From: Rubrivivax sp.
Lineage (GTDB): Bacteria; Pseudomonadota; Gammaproteobacteria; Burkholderiales; Burkholderiaceae_C
Assembly: GCA_027491255.1 (NCBI GenBank)
Contig: JAIXWM010000144.1
Span: forward strand, 1-64,000
DNA: 64,000 nt
Direction of reading: 5' to 3'
The position numbers and the translations under genes were made by a program. Of this stretch, positions 1 to 9,582 are shown one piece after another. The notes beneath the pieces were generated by a model, which worked only from the letters and a program-made list of their open reading frames with translations, did not search any database and was not told where the DNA came from. Numbering within the stretch: position 1 is the stretch's first letter; each line of letters opens with the position of its first letter.

Positions 1-150
1 GGAAGGCGTATAATATTATGGCACTACATTATGGATCTGCGAGTGGGGTTCAATCCAGACAAGGGCTTACGGCTGGCCAAAGACAGATAAGGGGGAAAAG
101 TTGACAAAGTCGGGCTAGCGCGGGCGCCGCGCCGCCGCCCGCGGCCACCT
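1..150. other. Relatively AT-rich non-coding stretch at the window edge
   Basis: The first 120 bases or so are clearly less GC-rich than the rest of the window. They contain TATAAT at 9-14 and TTGACA at 99-104, but these two elements are not spaced as one promoter in either order. I find no gene with coding character. The stretch lies downstream of the minus-strand GGDEF gene and runs off the left edge, so it may be the end of a neighbouring spacer or transferred segment. Confidence 0.3.
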
Positions 151-1869
151 TCAGCCGGCGAGCAGGTTCGAAAGCGCGGCCGGCGGCGCGGGCGGGCCGA
201 GCAGCGGCCCCTGGTACTCGTCGACGCCCGCGGCGGCAAGGCGGTCTCGCTGGGCAGGTGTCTGCACCCCATCGGCGAGCACCCGCACACCGAGCGCGCG
301 CGCGATGCCGACGACGGCCTCGACGACCGCGCTCGCGGAGGTGTCGCCGGGCAGTGCCTGAACGACGTCCGTGTCGATGCGCAGCAACTGTGGCCGCAAC
401 TGCGACAGACGCGGCAGGCTCGACGCGCCCGAGCCGAAGCGATCGACCGCCAGCCCGACGCCGCGGCGACGCAACGCGACGAGGGTGTCGATCACCGGCG
501 GCCCCGCAGCCGCGAGCGCGCGGTCGGAGACCTCCAGCTGCAAAGCCCGGGCCGGCATGCCGCGCGTGCGCAGGGTAGCGGTCACCAGGGTGTCCAGATC
601 GGGCTGGCCGATCTGTCGCAGCGAGAGCTTGATCGCCAATCGCTTCGGCGCGCGGCCCTCGGCCTGCCAGCGCTGCCACTGGGCGGCCGCTTCGTCGAGC
701 GCCCAGGCCCCGAGCCCGGGCGCCAGGCCCGCCTCGTCCGCCGCGGGCAGGAAGCTGCCGGGCGCAAGCAGTCCGTGCTGCGGGTGCTGCCAGTGCAGCA
801 GTGCACCCAAGCCGCACAACCGGCCGTCACGCAGCGTGGCCTGGGGCTGGTAGTGAAGACACAGTTCCTGTCGCTGCAGGGCCAGGCGCAGCTGCGCGGC
901 CCAGGCCTGGGACGGCGCCGCATCGCCGTCGAGACCGGCGTCGAAGCGCCTGACCGCGTTGCGCCCCTCGCGCTTGGCCCGGTACAAGGCCCGGTCGGCC
1001 GCGCGAAGCAGGCCTGCGGCGTCGATCGCGTCGTCGGGAAACAGCGCCAGACCGATGCTGGCCGCCGGCAACACCTCGTGAGCGCCGTGGCGCCAGGGCC
1101 GGCCGAGAGATTGGAGCAGCCGCTCGACAAGCGCCAGCGGATCGTCGCCCGGCCCCAGGCGCGGCAGCACGAGGAGGAATTCGTCGCCGCCCAGGCGGGC
1201 CGGCAGTCCGGCCTTGCCGACCTGACCCTGCAGCCGCGACGCCACCTCGCACAGCAAGCGGTCGCCCGCTTCGTGTCCAAGACTGTCGTTCAGCGCCTTG
1301 AATCGGTCGAGGTCGACGAACATGACGCCCACGCGCTCGCCCAGCCTGCTCGCCTCCACGAGGGCGGTGCGCAGGTGCTGCAGGGCCAGCGCCCGGTTGG
1401 GCAGCCCGGTGAGCGGATCGTGCAGCGCCTGGTGCTCGGCGCGCTCGGCACGCCGACTGGCCGCGGTGACATCGACGCAGGCCAGCAGCACCTCGTCGGC
1501 CCCCGCTTGCTGGCGCGCGTCGATGCGCACCACGCGCCCACGACGTCCTGGCCGGCCGAGCGCGACCTCCCCGAGCGACAGGCCGCGGGCCACGGCCGGC
1601 GACGCCAGGGCGCCGAGCAGGCGGTCGCGGTCCTGCGGGCTCAGGCGGTCGAGCAGGCGTCGCCCGGGCTCTTCGGCACGTCGCCCGAGCCCGAGCAGAC
1701 GCCGCCCCTGGGCATTGGCCCGCCGCACGTGCAGCCGCCGGTCCACCGTCAGCAAGCCCACGGGCAGGTCTTCGTAGTGGTCGATCACCGGCGTTCGAGG
1801 CGCGGCACTGCGCGGCCGGGCCGTGCCGGCCACCGGGACCACGCGTTCGGCAATGCTGGCGACACCCAT
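151..1869 (-). CDS. PAS-GGDEF protein with a degenerate EAL domain
   Basis: A predicted cytoplasmic cyclic-di-GMP signalling protein of 572 aa. A PAS-like sensor region spans about residues 28-135, a GGDEF domain about 140-310 with an intact GGDEF motif at 227-231, and an EAL-type domain about 325-565. The GGDEF half keeps DPLTGLPNR and FVDLDRFK, so diguanylate cyclase activity is plausible. No RxxD inhibitory site precedes GGDEF (the region reads KAGLPARL). The EAL half has lost its signature residues: EAL reads GAL in GLGALLHW, the usual DDFG reads VDRFG, and EGVET reads DGVQT. Phosphodiesterase activity is therefore unlikely and the domain may bind ligand or be inert. No membrane segment is seen. 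The ATG at 1869 starts a sensible N-terminus; an in-frame start at 1920 would add 17 poorly conserved residues. Confidence 0.85.
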   Translation of the reverse strand: MGVASIAERVVPVAGTARPRSAAPRTPVIDHYEDLPVGLLTVDRRLHVRRANAQGRRLLGLGRRAEEPGRRLLDRLSPQDRDRLLGALASPAVARGLSLGEVALGRPGRRGRVVRIDARQQAGADEVLLACVDVTAASRRAERAEHQALHDPLTGLPNRALALQHLRTALVEASRLGERVGVMFVDLDRFKALNDSLGHEAGDRLLCEVASRLQGQVGKAGLPARLGGDEFLLVLPRLGPGDDPLALVERLLQSLGRPWRHGAHEVLPAASIGLALFPDDAIDAAGLLRAADRALYRAKREGRNAVRRFDAGLDGDAAPSQAWAAQLRLALQRQELCLHYQPQATLRDGRLCGLGALLHWQHPQHGLLAPGSFLPAADEAGLAPGLGAWALDEAAAQWQRWQAEGRAPKRLAIKLSLRQIGQPDLDTLVTATLRTRGMPARALQLEVSDRALAAAGPPVIDTLVALRRRGVGLAVDRFGSGASSLPRLSQLRPQLLRIDTDVVQALPGDTSASAVVEAVVGIARALGVRVLADGVQTPAQRDRLAAAGVDEYQGPLLGPPAPPAALSNLLAG

Positions 1870-1953
1870 CGTGGGAGGCAATGTAGGCAGGCCTTGCCCG
1901 CACAGTTTGCGGCGGCGCAAGCGCGCATGGCGCGCCAGGCGCCGGCCGCAGAG

Positions 1954-3192
1954 TTAGGGGGGTGGGGGCCGGCACAGCAGCGCGGCCAGCAAGGCCCCCA
2001 CGGCGGCAGCGGCGCCGGTGGCCATCCAGGTGGCCGACCAGCCGCCGTGGGACGCCGCCCATGCGGCGGCCAGCGGTGGACCCGCGAACTGACCGAGCGC
2101 CGAGCACTGGATCGTCAGGCCCACGACCACCGGCACCGCCGGGCTGCCGGGCGCCACGCGCACCGCGCAGGTGAACAGGGTGGCCGGAATCAGCCCGCCG
2201 ACGGCCGAGAACACCAGCAACGCGGCATGGCGGCACAGCGCGGGCACCTGGTCCTGCAAGCCGAAGGCGACCCAAGCGCCGAGTGCCATCGCGCCAAAGC
2301 CCAGGTGCAGCAGCCGGCACGGCCGCCAGCCGCGCTGCAGCAGGCGGCCCGCGGCCACGTTGCCGCCGACGTTGACGAGCGCCACCAGCGCTGTCAGCGC
2401 GCCGGCCTGCGCGCCCGTGAGGCCGGCCTCGGCGTGGATGGTCGGCAGGAAACCGATGACCGTCAGCCACTGGGCGGCGTAGCAGGCGAAGGTGGCACCG
2501 ACGATCCAGGGCCCGGGTACGCCCACGCTCGCGCGCAGGATCCCGGACCATCCAGGCCCGGGCCCCCCCGCCACGACCACGGCGCGCGCGCCAGCGTCGA
2601 TGCCCCCGTCCAGCCGCCATGCCGCGCCCGCCGCTGCCGCGGCGGCCAGCAGCGCCAGCCCCACCCACCAGACGCGCCAGCTCGCGCCGTCCATGACCAG
2701 CGGGCCCAGCAGCAGCGCGAGTGCGGTGCCCGCTGGCATGTAGGTGCCCCACAGGCCCATGCTCAGGCTCAGCCGCTGCGGTGGCACGAGGCCGCGGATG
2801 AGCGCCGGCGCGGCCACCGACACGAGCAGGAAGCCCAGCCCCTCCACCGCGCGCCAGACGAGCAGCGCTGCGGCTTGCCCGGCCCACGCGCCGCCGGCGC
2901 TCGCGCCGGCCAGCACGAGCAGGCCCAGCAGCAGCGCGCGGCGCAGGCCGATGCGCCCGGCCGCCAGACCGAGGGCGAGCGCCAGCGCCATGCCCGCGGC
3001 CTGCACCAGTGACAGCAGAAATCCCGCCTGCACGAGGCCCAGGCCGAACTCGGCACGCAGCAGCGGCAAGGCCGTGGGCAACTTGCCCACGTGCATGGCT
3101 GCGACCACGCCGCAGGCGACGATCAGCAGGTCGGCCGGCAGGCGAGCGGGCCCGCCCGCGCCGCCCGCGCGCGCGCCCGCACCGGCCGGCAT
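1954..3192 (-). CDS. MFS transporter, CynX/NimT-like
   Basis: A 412-aa polytopic inner-membrane protein with about 12 hydrophobic segments and short loops, as in major facilitator superfamily carriers. The first helix contains LLIVACGVVAAMHVGKLPTA and is followed by a GLAAGRIGLRR loop, matching the motif-A position between helices 2 and 3. The substrate cannot be read from the sequence; the closest feel is the cyanate/nitroimidazole (CynX/NimT) type. The ATG at 3192 lies 19 nt after the stop of the TRAP permease gene, so the two are probably co-transcribed. An in-frame upstream start at 3264 would overlap the permease and add an Arg/Gly-rich leader, so I prefer 3192. Confidence 0.8.
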   Translation of the reverse strand: MPAGAGARAGGAGGPARLPADLLIVACGVVAAMHVGKLPTALPLLRAEFGLGLVQAGFLLSLVQAAGMALALALGLAAGRIGLRRALLLGLLVLAGASAGGAWAGQAAALLVWRAVEGLGFLLVSVAAPALIRGLVPPQRLSLSMGLWGTYMPAGTALALLLGPLVMDGASWRVWWVGLALLAAAAAAGAAWRLDGGIDAGARAVVVAGGPGPGWSGILRASVGVPGPWIVGATFACYAAQWLTVIGFLPTIHAEAGLTGAQAGALTALVALVNVGGNVAAGRLLQRGWRPCRLLHLGFGAMALGAWVAFGLQDQVPALCRHAALLVFSAVGGLIPATLFTCAVRVAPGSPAVPVVVGLTIQCSALGQFAGPPLAAAWAASHGGWSATWMATGAAAAVGALLAALLCRPPPP

Positions 3193-3211
3193 CGAAACGC
3201 TTCCGCCCGGA

Positions 3212-5419
3212 TCAAGCCGCTGCCGCGGCCGGCGGCGGCCTGCCGCCCCGCCGCGCCAGCGCAATCTGGCGCAGCACCACCGGCAGCGCGATGGCTGCGC
3301 CGGCCAGCGTCGGCCACAGGCCCGGGGCGATCATCAGCAGGGCGGCGGCGATGAACACGCCCTGCTCGGTGCGCGTCATCTCGACGAGGAAGAACTTCGA
3401 CAGTGCCGCTGCCAGCAAGGTGATGCCGAGCACGCAGCCGACAAATGTGACGGCGAAGTCATGGGGCGTGAAGCCCTTGGCCACGATCAGCAGGCTGGGC
3501 GAGAAGACGAAGACGAAGGGCACCAGCACCTTGGCCATGCCGAGCCTGAACGCGGTGTTGCCGGTGCGGAAGGGATCGCTGCCGGCCATGCCCGAGGCCG
3601 CGTACGCCGCCAGCGCCACGGGCGGGGTGATGTCGGCCAGCACGCCGTAGTAGAAGACGAAGAAGTGGGCCACCAGCGGCTCCACGCCGAGCAGCGTCAG
3701 CGTCGGAGCGGCCACCGTGACCATGATGATGTAGTTGGCCGTCGTCGGGATGCCGCAGCCCAGCAGGATGCACACCACGCCGGTCATCACCAGCGCCGCC
3801 AGCAGCGTCAGCGCCTTCGGGTCCGCCCAGCCCGCCGGCAGCAGGCTCTCGACCCCGCCGGCCACGGCCTGCGCCGCGCCGGTGATGATGGTGCTGAGCT
3901 TGAAGCCCACACCGGTGAGCGTGACCACGCCGATGACGATGCCCACCGTGGCCGCCGCCGCACCGACAGCCAGCGCGTACTTGGCCCCCGTGCCCAGCGC
4001 CTCCACCAGCACCGGCAGGCCGATGCGGCCGTCCACCTTGAGCGCGCGCAGCAGCAGCGGCACGGCGCTGGCAGCCACGAGGAAGAGCGCGAGCTTGAGG
4101 TGGGTGTCCTCGATGCCGCCGAAGACCAACACCAGCAGCACCGCGTGCAACGCCGCGCACAGCCCCCAGTGACGGGCGCTGTTGCCACCGACCCGGGTCG
4201 TCAGGCCGACGATGGCGCAGGAGGTGATGCCGGTAAAGGCGGCGAGATAGGGGGTGCGGCCGCTGACCAGGATGAAGATCAGCAGGACCAGCGGCACCAG
4301 CGTGGGCCAGCGCTGGCGCAACGATTCGCGCAGGCGCGGCATCTCCTCGGGCGTCAGGCCGCGCAGACCGTAGCGCTTGGCCTCGAAGTGCACCTGCATG
4401 AACACGCCGAAGAAGTGCATGAAGGCCGGCACCGCCGCCGCGACGATGATGGTCTGGTACGGGACCGAGAGGAACTCGATCATCAGGAAGGCCGCCGCGC
4501 CGAGCACCGGCGGCGTGATCTGCCCGCCCGTGGAGGCCGCGGCCTCCACCGCACCGGCGAATTCGCGCTTGTAGCCCACGCGGATCATCGCGGGGATGGT
4601 CAGCGAGCCCACCGTCACCGCATTGGCCACGGAGGAACCCGACAGCATGCCGAACATCGCCGAGCCGAAGACGCTGACCTTGGCCGGCCCGCCGGCGTAG
4701 CGGCCGGCCACGGCCGAGGCCACGTCGAGAAAGAGCTGTCCCAGGCCGATGCGCGTGGCCAGCACGCCAAAGAGCACGAAGTGGAAGACGTAGGTGGCCA
4801 CCACGCCGACGGCCACGCCATAGACGCCCTGGCTCGTCAGGTACTGGTGGCTGATGAGCTGGTTCCAGCTCGCCCCGGCGTGCTTCAGCAGCCCGGGGAA
4901 GTGCGGGCCCCACAGCGCATAGGCGATGAAGACCAGCGCGATCACCGGCAGCGGCCAGCCCATGCTGCGGCGCGTGGCCTCGAGCAGCGCGACGATCAGC
5001 ACCGTGCCCATCGCGACGTCCAGCGCCAGCGGGTTGCCGACGCGGAACATCAGGTCATCGAAGATCCACGGGATGTACAGGACCGAGGCCGCGACCGCCA
5101 GGGCCAGCACCCAGTCGAACCAGGGCACGCCCCCGGGGGTGAGCAGGCGCGACGGCAGCGCCCGCTCCAGCAGGGCCTTGCGGTGCGGGAACACCAGGAA
5201 GATCAGGCCGAGCACGAAGGCCAGATGGACGCCGCGGTGCGTGATCTCCTGCAGCAGCCCGAAGCCGGCGGTGTAGTAGTGGAACAGCGACAGCGCAATC
5301 AGCAGCCCGCCCACCAGCGTGGCCGTGGCCGGGCCCAGCGGCCGGAAGCGCATCTCGGGGTCGAACTTCTCCTCGAGCTGCTGGAGCTGGCGGTCGTCGG
5401 GCAGGGTCGTCGTGCTCAT
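3212..5419 (-). CDS. TRAP transporter fused permease (DctQ-DctM type, TAXI-associated)
   Basis: A 735-aa inner-membrane protein in which the small (4-TM, DctQ-like) and large (12-TM, DctM-like) TRAP subunits are fused, the usual form for systems that use a TAXI binding protein. Family hallmarks include STGGQITPPVLGAAAF in the middle of the protein, CGIPTTANYIIM, and DITPPVALAAYAASGMAG near the last third. It would couple uptake of an organic acid or amino acid to an ion gradient. The TAXI receptor gene lies 82 nt upstream and an MFS gene follows, so 6458 to 1954 looks like one operon. The final residues are Ala/Pro-rich. Confidence 0.92.
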   Translation of the reverse strand: MSTTTLPDDRQLQQLEEKFDPEMRFRPLGPATATLVGGLLIALSLFHYYTAGFGLLQEITHRGVHLAFVLGLIFLVFPHRKALLERALPSRLLTPGGVPWFDWVLALAVAASVLYIPWIFDDLMFRVGNPLALDVAMGTVLIVALLEATRRSMGWPLPVIALVFIAYALWGPHFPGLLKHAGASWNQLISHQYLTSQGVYGVAVGVVATYVFHFVLFGVLATRIGLGQLFLDVASAVAGRYAGGPAKVSVFGSAMFGMLSGSSVANAVTVGSLTIPAMIRVGYKREFAGAVEAAASTGGQITPPVLGAAAFLMIEFLSVPYQTIIVAAAVPAFMHFFGVFMQVHFEAKRYGLRGLTPEEMPRLRESLRQRWPTLVPLVLLIFILVSGRTPYLAAFTGITSCAIVGLTTRVGGNSARHWGLCAALHAVLLVLVFGGIEDTHLKLALFLVAASAVPLLLRALKVDGRIGLPVLVEALGTGAKYALAVGAAAATVGIVIGVVTLTGVGFKLSTIITGAAQAVAGGVESLLPAGWADPKALTLLAALVMTGVVCILLGCGIPTTANYIIMVTVAAPTLTLLGVEPLVAHFFVFYYGVLADITPPVALAAYAASGMAGSDPFRTGNTAFRLGMAKVLVPFVFVFSPSLLIVAKGFTPHDFAVTFVGCVLGITLLAAALSKFFLVEMTRTEQGVFIAAALLMIAPGLWPTLAGAAIALPVVLRQIALARRGGRPPPAAAAA

Positions 5420-5501
5420 GGCGGGCGGCGGTCAGCGGTCACAAAGGAGACGGGCGGCCGATCGGCCGCCCGCCCCACGCTAGGTCAGCAGATGCCTGGG
5501 T

Positions 5502-6458
5502 TCACTTCAGCACGCCCACCTCGCGGTAGAAGCGCTCGGCGCCCGGGTGGAAGGGGATCCCCGCGCCCTCGACCGCGTTCTCCTTGGTGATGAACTTGCC
5601 CTTGGCGTGGCCGGCGCCCATGGCCTTCTGGCCGTCGGCGGAGTACAGCCTCTTGACGATCTCGTAGACGAGGTTGGCGTCGGCCTTGTCGCTGGTGACC
5701 CACTGCGCGCCCACCGACAGCGTCCTGACCGCGGGCAGGCCCTTGTAGGTGTCGGCCGGGATCACGTCGGGCGCGAAGAAGCCGCTGGCCTTGCGGATGG
5801 CGTCGGCCTGCGGGCCGTCGATCGGCACCAGCTCGATGCCCGCGCCGCCCGAGGCGAGTTCGGCGATCGCGCCGGCCGGCGCACCCCCGGTGAAGAAGAA
5901 GGCGTCGAGCGCGCCGTCCTTGAGCTTGTCGCCGGCCTGGTTGGGCTTGATGTACTCGGCCCGCAGGTCGGAATCCTTCAGGCCGTAGGCGGCCAGGATG
6001 CTGCGCGCGTTGATCAGCGTGCCCGAGCCGGGCTCGTCGAGCGCGACCCGCTTGCCCTTCAGGTCGGCCACGCTCCTGATGCCCGAACCCTTGCGCGCGA
6101 CGATGTGCACGCTCTCGGGGTAGAGATTGGCGATCAGCCGCAGCCCGCTCACGGCCGGGCGACCCTGCCAGACGCCGGTGGCGGTGTAGGCCCAGGTGGC
6201 CACGTCGGCCTGCGAGAAGCCCGATTCGGCAGCGCCGCTGGCGATCGCATTGACGTTGGCCACCGAGCCGGCGCTGGCCTGCGCGGTGGCGGCGATCCGG
6301 CCCGGCTGGCTGATCACGTTGGCCACCATGCCACCCACGGGGTAGTAGGTGCCGGCCGTGCCGCCGGTGCCGATGCGGAAGAACTGCTGCGCCTGTGCAG
6401 CGGTACCGGCCAGCGCGAGGGCGGTGGCGACCAGGAGGATTCGGCGGGGGAGTTTCAT
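5502..6458 (-). CDS. TAXI family TRAP transporter solute-binding protein
   Basis: A 318-aa periplasmic receptor delivering substrate to the fused TRAP permease encoded just downstream. Residues 1-23 are a clear Sec signal peptide (MKLPRRILL, a hydrophobic core, then AQA before QQFFRIG). The mature protein opens with the TAXI hallmark FRIGTGGTAGTYYPVGG and continues with LYPESVHIVARKGSGI and LKGKRVALDEPGSGT, both typical of the family. Members bind glutamate- or dicarboxylate-like solutes, but the ligand here is unknown. The ATG at 6458 is chosen because it begins the signal peptide; an in-frame extension to 6758 reads as GC-rich non-coding sequence. Confidence 0.92.
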   Translation of the reverse strand: MKLPRRILLVATALALAGTAAQAQQFFRIGTGGTAGTYYPVGGMVANVISQPGRIAATAQASAGSVANVNAIASGAAESGFSQADVATWAYTATGVWQGRPAVSGLRLIANLYPESVHIVARKGSGIRSVADLKGKRVALDEPGSGTLINARSILAAYGLKDSDLRAEYIKPNQAGDKLKDGALDAFFFTGGAPAGAIAELASGGAGIELVPIDGPQADAIRKASGFFAPDVIPADTYKGLPAVRTLSVGAQWVTSDKADANLVYEIVKRLYSADGQKAMGAGHAKGKFITKENAVEGAGIPFHPGAERFYREVGVLK

Positions 6459-6559
6459 CGGTCGTGCTCCAGGTGAAGGCCCGCGGATGCGGGAAACCTG
6501 CAATCTTGCACCAGCACAAGCGCCGCGGCAGGCCGCGAAAACCCGCATCCTCGCGACGC

Positions 6560-7459
6560 TCAGCGCAGCGCCAGATCGGCCGCGACGCCCGCAAAGACGG
6601 TGAACCCCAGCCAGTGGTTGACACGGAAGGCGCGGAAGCAGCCCTCGCGCGTGCGCCCGCGAATCAGTCGGTGGTGCCAGGCCACTTGCGCCGCCGCGAC
6701 CGCGATGCCGGCCAGGAAGACCGGGCCCAGACCCTGCTGCAGACCGAGCGCGGCCCACGACAGCAGGTAGGCGGCGTAGAAACCCATGATCGCCATCACG
6801 TCATGCCGTCCGAGCGTGATCGCCGAGGTCTTCATGCCGATGCGCAGGTCGTCGTCGCGGTCGACCATCGCGTACTCGGTGTCGTAGGCCAGCACCCAGA
6901 ACAGGTTGGAGGCCAGCAGCGCCCACGCCGCCCAGGGCACGGCGGCCAAAAGATCTTCGAAGCCCCAGCCGCCGCCCACGCCGTGCACCGCGGCATAGGC
7001 CATCGGGATGCCGAAGCTGAAGGCCACGCCCAGCACGGCCTGGGGCATCGAGACCAGCCGCTTCGCATAGGGGTAGGCCAGCGTGACGGCCAGCGCCGCG
7101 AAGGACAGCGCAACCGTCGGCACGTTGGTCGTCAGCACCAGCGCGAAGGCCGCCAGCGCCAGCACCGCACCGAGCGCGAGCGCCTCGCGCACCGGCACCG
7201 CGCCCGAGGTGACCGGGCGCTGCGCAGTGCGCTTGACGTGGCGGTCGAAGTCGCGGTCGGCCACGTCGTTGACGCAGCAGCCGGCGCTGCGCATCAGCAC
7301 CGTGCCTGCGATGAAGACCGCCAGCAGGTGCCAACCCGGGAACCCTCCAGCGGCCAGCCACAGCGCGCTGAGCGTCGGCCACAGCAGCAGCAGCCAGCCT
7401 GCCGGACGGTCCCAGCGGACCAGGTCCAGGTACAGCGGCAGGCGGGCGGCGCGCAACAT
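6560..7459 (-). CDS. ubiA: 4-hydroxybenzoate octaprenyltransferase
   Basis: A 299-aa inner-membrane prenyltransferase that attaches the polyprenyl tail to 4-hydroxybenzoate, the first membrane step of ubiquinone synthesis. Both Asp-rich Mg-diphosphate sites are present: NDVADRDFD at about residues 64-72 and [13 protein letters not shown] at about 185-200. Seven to nine hydrophobic helices separate them. The N-terminus [20 protein letters not shown] is typical of UbiA. The gene is convergent with nothing and is followed by the divergent TAXI operon's leader region. No ubiC lies beside it. Confidence 0.95.
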   Translation of the reverse strand: MLRAARLPLYLDLVRWDRPAGWLLLLWPTLSALWLAAGGFPGWHLLAVFIAGTVLMRSAGCCVNDVADRDFDRHVKRTAQRPVTSGAVPVREALALGAVLALAAFALVLTTNVPTVALSFAALAVTLAYPYAKRLVSMPQAVLGVAFSFGIPMAYAAVHGVGGGWGFEDLLAAVPWAAWALLASNLFWVLAYDTEYAMVDRDDDLRIGMKTSAITLGRHDVMAIMGFYAAYLLSWAALGLQQGLGPVFLAGIAVAAAQVAWHHRLIRGRTREGCFRAFRVNHWLGFTVFAGVAADLALR

Positions 7460-7629
7460 GGCCCGGATTATCGGGAGCGCCCCGCTTCAGGCTTGCGGCT
7501 GCGCAGGCGCCGCGCGGCCACACGCTCCTACAAGTCCGCCCGGCAACGCGGCCTGAGCGCCTGCGCGGTCAGGATGCGGGCGTCATCGTGGGCCTGCTGA
7601 TCCATCAACGCTGTTCAAGGAGATCGTGA

Positions 7630-8130
7630 ATGCTGAAATGGTTCAAGGGCGTGCTGGCAGCGGGAATGCTCGCTCTGCTCGGCGCGTGCGGCGGAGGCGG
7701 GGACGAGCGGCCGGACCTCGTGGCGCTGGCGCAGTCGAACCCGGATCTGTCTATCCTGGCCGAAGCCGTGACGGCGGCCGACCTGGCGTCCACGCTGTCC
7801 GGCCCCGGGCCCTACACCGTCTTCGCGCCGACGAACGCGGCCTTCGCCGACCTGCTGACGCGCCTGGGCACGACGAAGGAGGCCCTGCTGGCCGACCGCG
7901 CACTGTTGACCAAGGTGCTGACCTACCACGTCGTCGCCGGCCGCGTGCTGCGCGCCGACGTGCCGCTGGGCACGCCGATCACCACGCTGCAGGGCGAGAC
8001 CTTCACGGTGGACGCCACGCTGACGATCACCGACCAGTGCGGCTGCAACGCCCGCATCGTCACTGCCGATGTGCTGGCCGGCAACGGCGTCGCGCACGTG
8101 ATCGACCTCGTGCTCCTGCCCACGCTCTGA
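7630..8130 (+). CDS. Fasciclin-domain lipoprotein
   Basis: A 166-aa secreted protein with one fasciclin (FAS1/beta-Ig-H3) domain. The signal peptide ends in a lipobox, LLGAC with Cys20, followed by a flexible GGGG stretch, so it should be a lipid-anchored envelope protein. The two conserved FAS1 motifs are visible: [13 protein letters not shown] (H1) and TYHVVAGRV with the VIDLVLLP ending (H2). Two extra Cys in DQCGCNAR could form a disulfide. AAGGAG at 7617-7622 sits 7 nt before the ATG, a strong ribosome site. FAS1 proteins mediate adhesion or matrix interaction, but no specific role can be assigned. Confidence 0.85.
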   Translation: MLKWFKGVLAAGMLALLGACGGGGDERPDLVALAQSNPDLSILAEAVTAADLASTLSGPGPYTVFAPTNAAFADLLTRLGTTKEALLADRALLTKVLTYHVVAGRVLRADVPLGTPITTLQGETFTVDATLTITDQCGCNARIVTADVLAGNGVAHVIDLVLLPTL

Positions 8131-8188
8131 GAACAGGCATCATCAGGGCCTGGCGCGCGCCATCGAGGGCGCGCGGCCGGCCCGAGCG

Positions 8189-9040
8189 ATGAGCGATCTC
8201 CTGCCGAGCGATTCCCCCCTGGGCCGTCCGTCCGCCCAACCCGAGCGCGTCGACGCCGCGTTGCTGTGCCCGCTGCCGCGCGCGCCCGCCCGGCAGGCGC
8301 TGGGCTGGGCCGGGGCCCCGCCCTTCGTCGGCGCCGACCTGTGGACCGCCTACGAGCTGAGCTGGCTGAACCCGCGCGGCAAGCCGCAGCTGGCGATCGC
8401 CGAGCTGACCGTGCCCTGCGACAGCCCCCACCTGGTGGAGAGCAAGTCGCTCAAGCTGTACCTGAATGGCTATGCCAACGAGCGCTTCGCCGACGCCGCG
8501 GCGGTGCGCGAGCGCATCGTGGCCGACCTGTCGGCCGCGCTGTGGCGCGGCGCGGCCCGACCCGGCCGCGTCGGGCTGCGGCTGCGCACCCCCGAGCAGT
8601 TCGCGAGCCTGGAGCACGGCGAGCTGGCCGGCCTGAGCCTGGACCGTCTGGACCTGGAGTGCACGCACACCGTGCCGGCGCCACACCTGCTGCGCGCCGA
8701 CACCGACGCCGCGCCGGTGGAGGAGCTGCTGTTCAGCGACCTGCTGCGCAGCCTGTGCCCGGTGACCGGCCAACCCGACTGGGGCAGCGTGCAGATCGCC
8801 TACCGCGGGCCGCAGATCGACCACGGCGGGCTGCTGGCCTACCTGGTGAGCCTGCGCAACGAGGCCAGCTTCCACGAGCAGTGCGTCGAGCGCATCTACG
8901 CCGAGATCTGGCAGCGCTGCCGGCCCACGCGCCTGTCGGTGCTGGCCCGCTACACCCGGCGCGGCGGGATCGACATCAACCCCTGGCGCACCAGCCACCC
9001 GCAGGTGGCGCCGCCGTTCCGGCGCACGGCGCGGCAGTAG
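8189..9040 (+). CDS. queF: NADPH-dependent 7-cyano-7-deazaguanine reductase
   Basis: A cytoplasmic enzyme reducing preQ0 to preQ1 in queuosine tRNA modification. At 283 aa it is the long, two-domain (tandem tunnel-fold) form found in E. coli. The catalytic Cys is residue 190 in [12 protein letters not shown], and the substrate-binding Glu/His region is [14 protein letters not shown]. The QueF box [17 protein letters not shown] and the C-terminal [13 protein letters not shown] are also present. It stands alone here, without other queuosine genes, and is followed by a minus-strand toxin-antitoxin pair. Confidence 0.96.
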   Translation: MSDLLPSDSPLGRPSAQPERVDAALLCPLPRAPARQALGWAGAPPFVGADLWTAYELSWLNPRGKPQLAIAELTVPCDSPHLVESKSLKLYLNGYANERFADAAAVRERIVADLSAALWRGAARPGRVGLRLRTPEQFASLEHGELAGLSLDRLDLECTHTVPAPHLLRADTDAAPVEELLFSDLLRSLCPVTGQPDWGSVQIAYRGPQIDHGGLLAYLVSLRNEASFHEQCVERIYAEIWQRCRPTRLSVLARYTRRGGIDINPWRTSHPQVAPPFRRTARQ

Positions 9041-9066
9041 GTCGGCACCCCGCCCGCCGCGCGGAA

Positions 9067-9582
9067 CTACAGCACCAGCAGGTGCGCTTCGGTCGCCCCG
9101 CGCACGCTGGACAGCGCCACCGCACGATCGAAGGTGACGAGCCGGCCGCCGTGACGCACCGCCAGGGCCAGCAGGTACAGGTCGGTGACCTGCTGGTGGC
9201 CCTGCACCCGCGAGAAATCCACCAGCGTGTCGTCGCGCAGGCTCACGTCGTCGGGCCAGAAGGCGTGGTCGAGCGCTCGGCAGGCCTGCTGCAGCCGGGC
9301 CCGCACCGTGGCCATCGGCACGCCACCGCCCCGGCTGTAGCTGGGCATGGCCATCACCCGGATCACGCCGTTTTCGACCAGCGGGCAGGTGGCGATGCAG
9401 ATGGACGGGTCGTCGACGAAGGCGTTGGCCGCGTCGGAGAACTGGTGGGCATCGTCCAGCAGCGCGATCCAGACGTTGACGTCGAGCAGCGAGCGCGGTG
9501 CCATCCAGGGGCTGGCGGGCGGCGCCTCGCGGGCCTGGGGCGCAGTGGGCGGATGTCCAGGCCCTGCCGGGCCGTCAGACAC
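9067..9582 (-). CDS. vapC: PIN-domain toxin, VapC type
   Basis: A 171-aa PIN-domain ribonuclease, the toxin of a type II toxin-antitoxin module. The acidic Mg-binding residues are recognisable: Asp in LLDVNVWIALLDD, Glu in CPLVENGVIRV, Asp in TDLYLLAL and Asp in VTFDRAVAL. It is most like the TA-system VapC proteins of about 140 aa. The GTG at 9582 overlaps the antitoxin stop by 8 nt, suggesting translational coupling. An internal ATG at 9504 (MAPRSLLDVN) would drop a 26-residue Pro/Ala-rich leader and give the usual family length, so the start is uncertain. The likely target is tRNA or rRNA, by family only. Confidence 0.8.
   Translation of the reverse strand: MSDGPAGPGHPPTAPQAREAPPASPWMAPRSLLDVNVWIALLDDAHQFSDAANAFVDDPSICIATCPLVENGVIRVMAMPSYSRGGGVPMATVRARLQQACRALDHAFWPDDVSLRDDTLVDFSRVQGHQQVTDLYLLALAVRHGGRLVTFDRAVALSSVRGATEAHLLVL

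Noticed and set aside
1-104. A complete promoter from TATAAT (9-14) and TTGACA (99-104)
   Set aside because: The order and spacing are wrong for one promoter, and no gene follows on the plus strand.
775-5590. Several very long open frames on the plus strand (up to 948 codons) opposite the GGDEF, MFS and TRAP genes
   Set aside because: They are Arg/Ala/Gln/His-rich, have no family motifs and lie exactly antisense to genes with clear domains; high GC content removes stop codons from the opposite frames.
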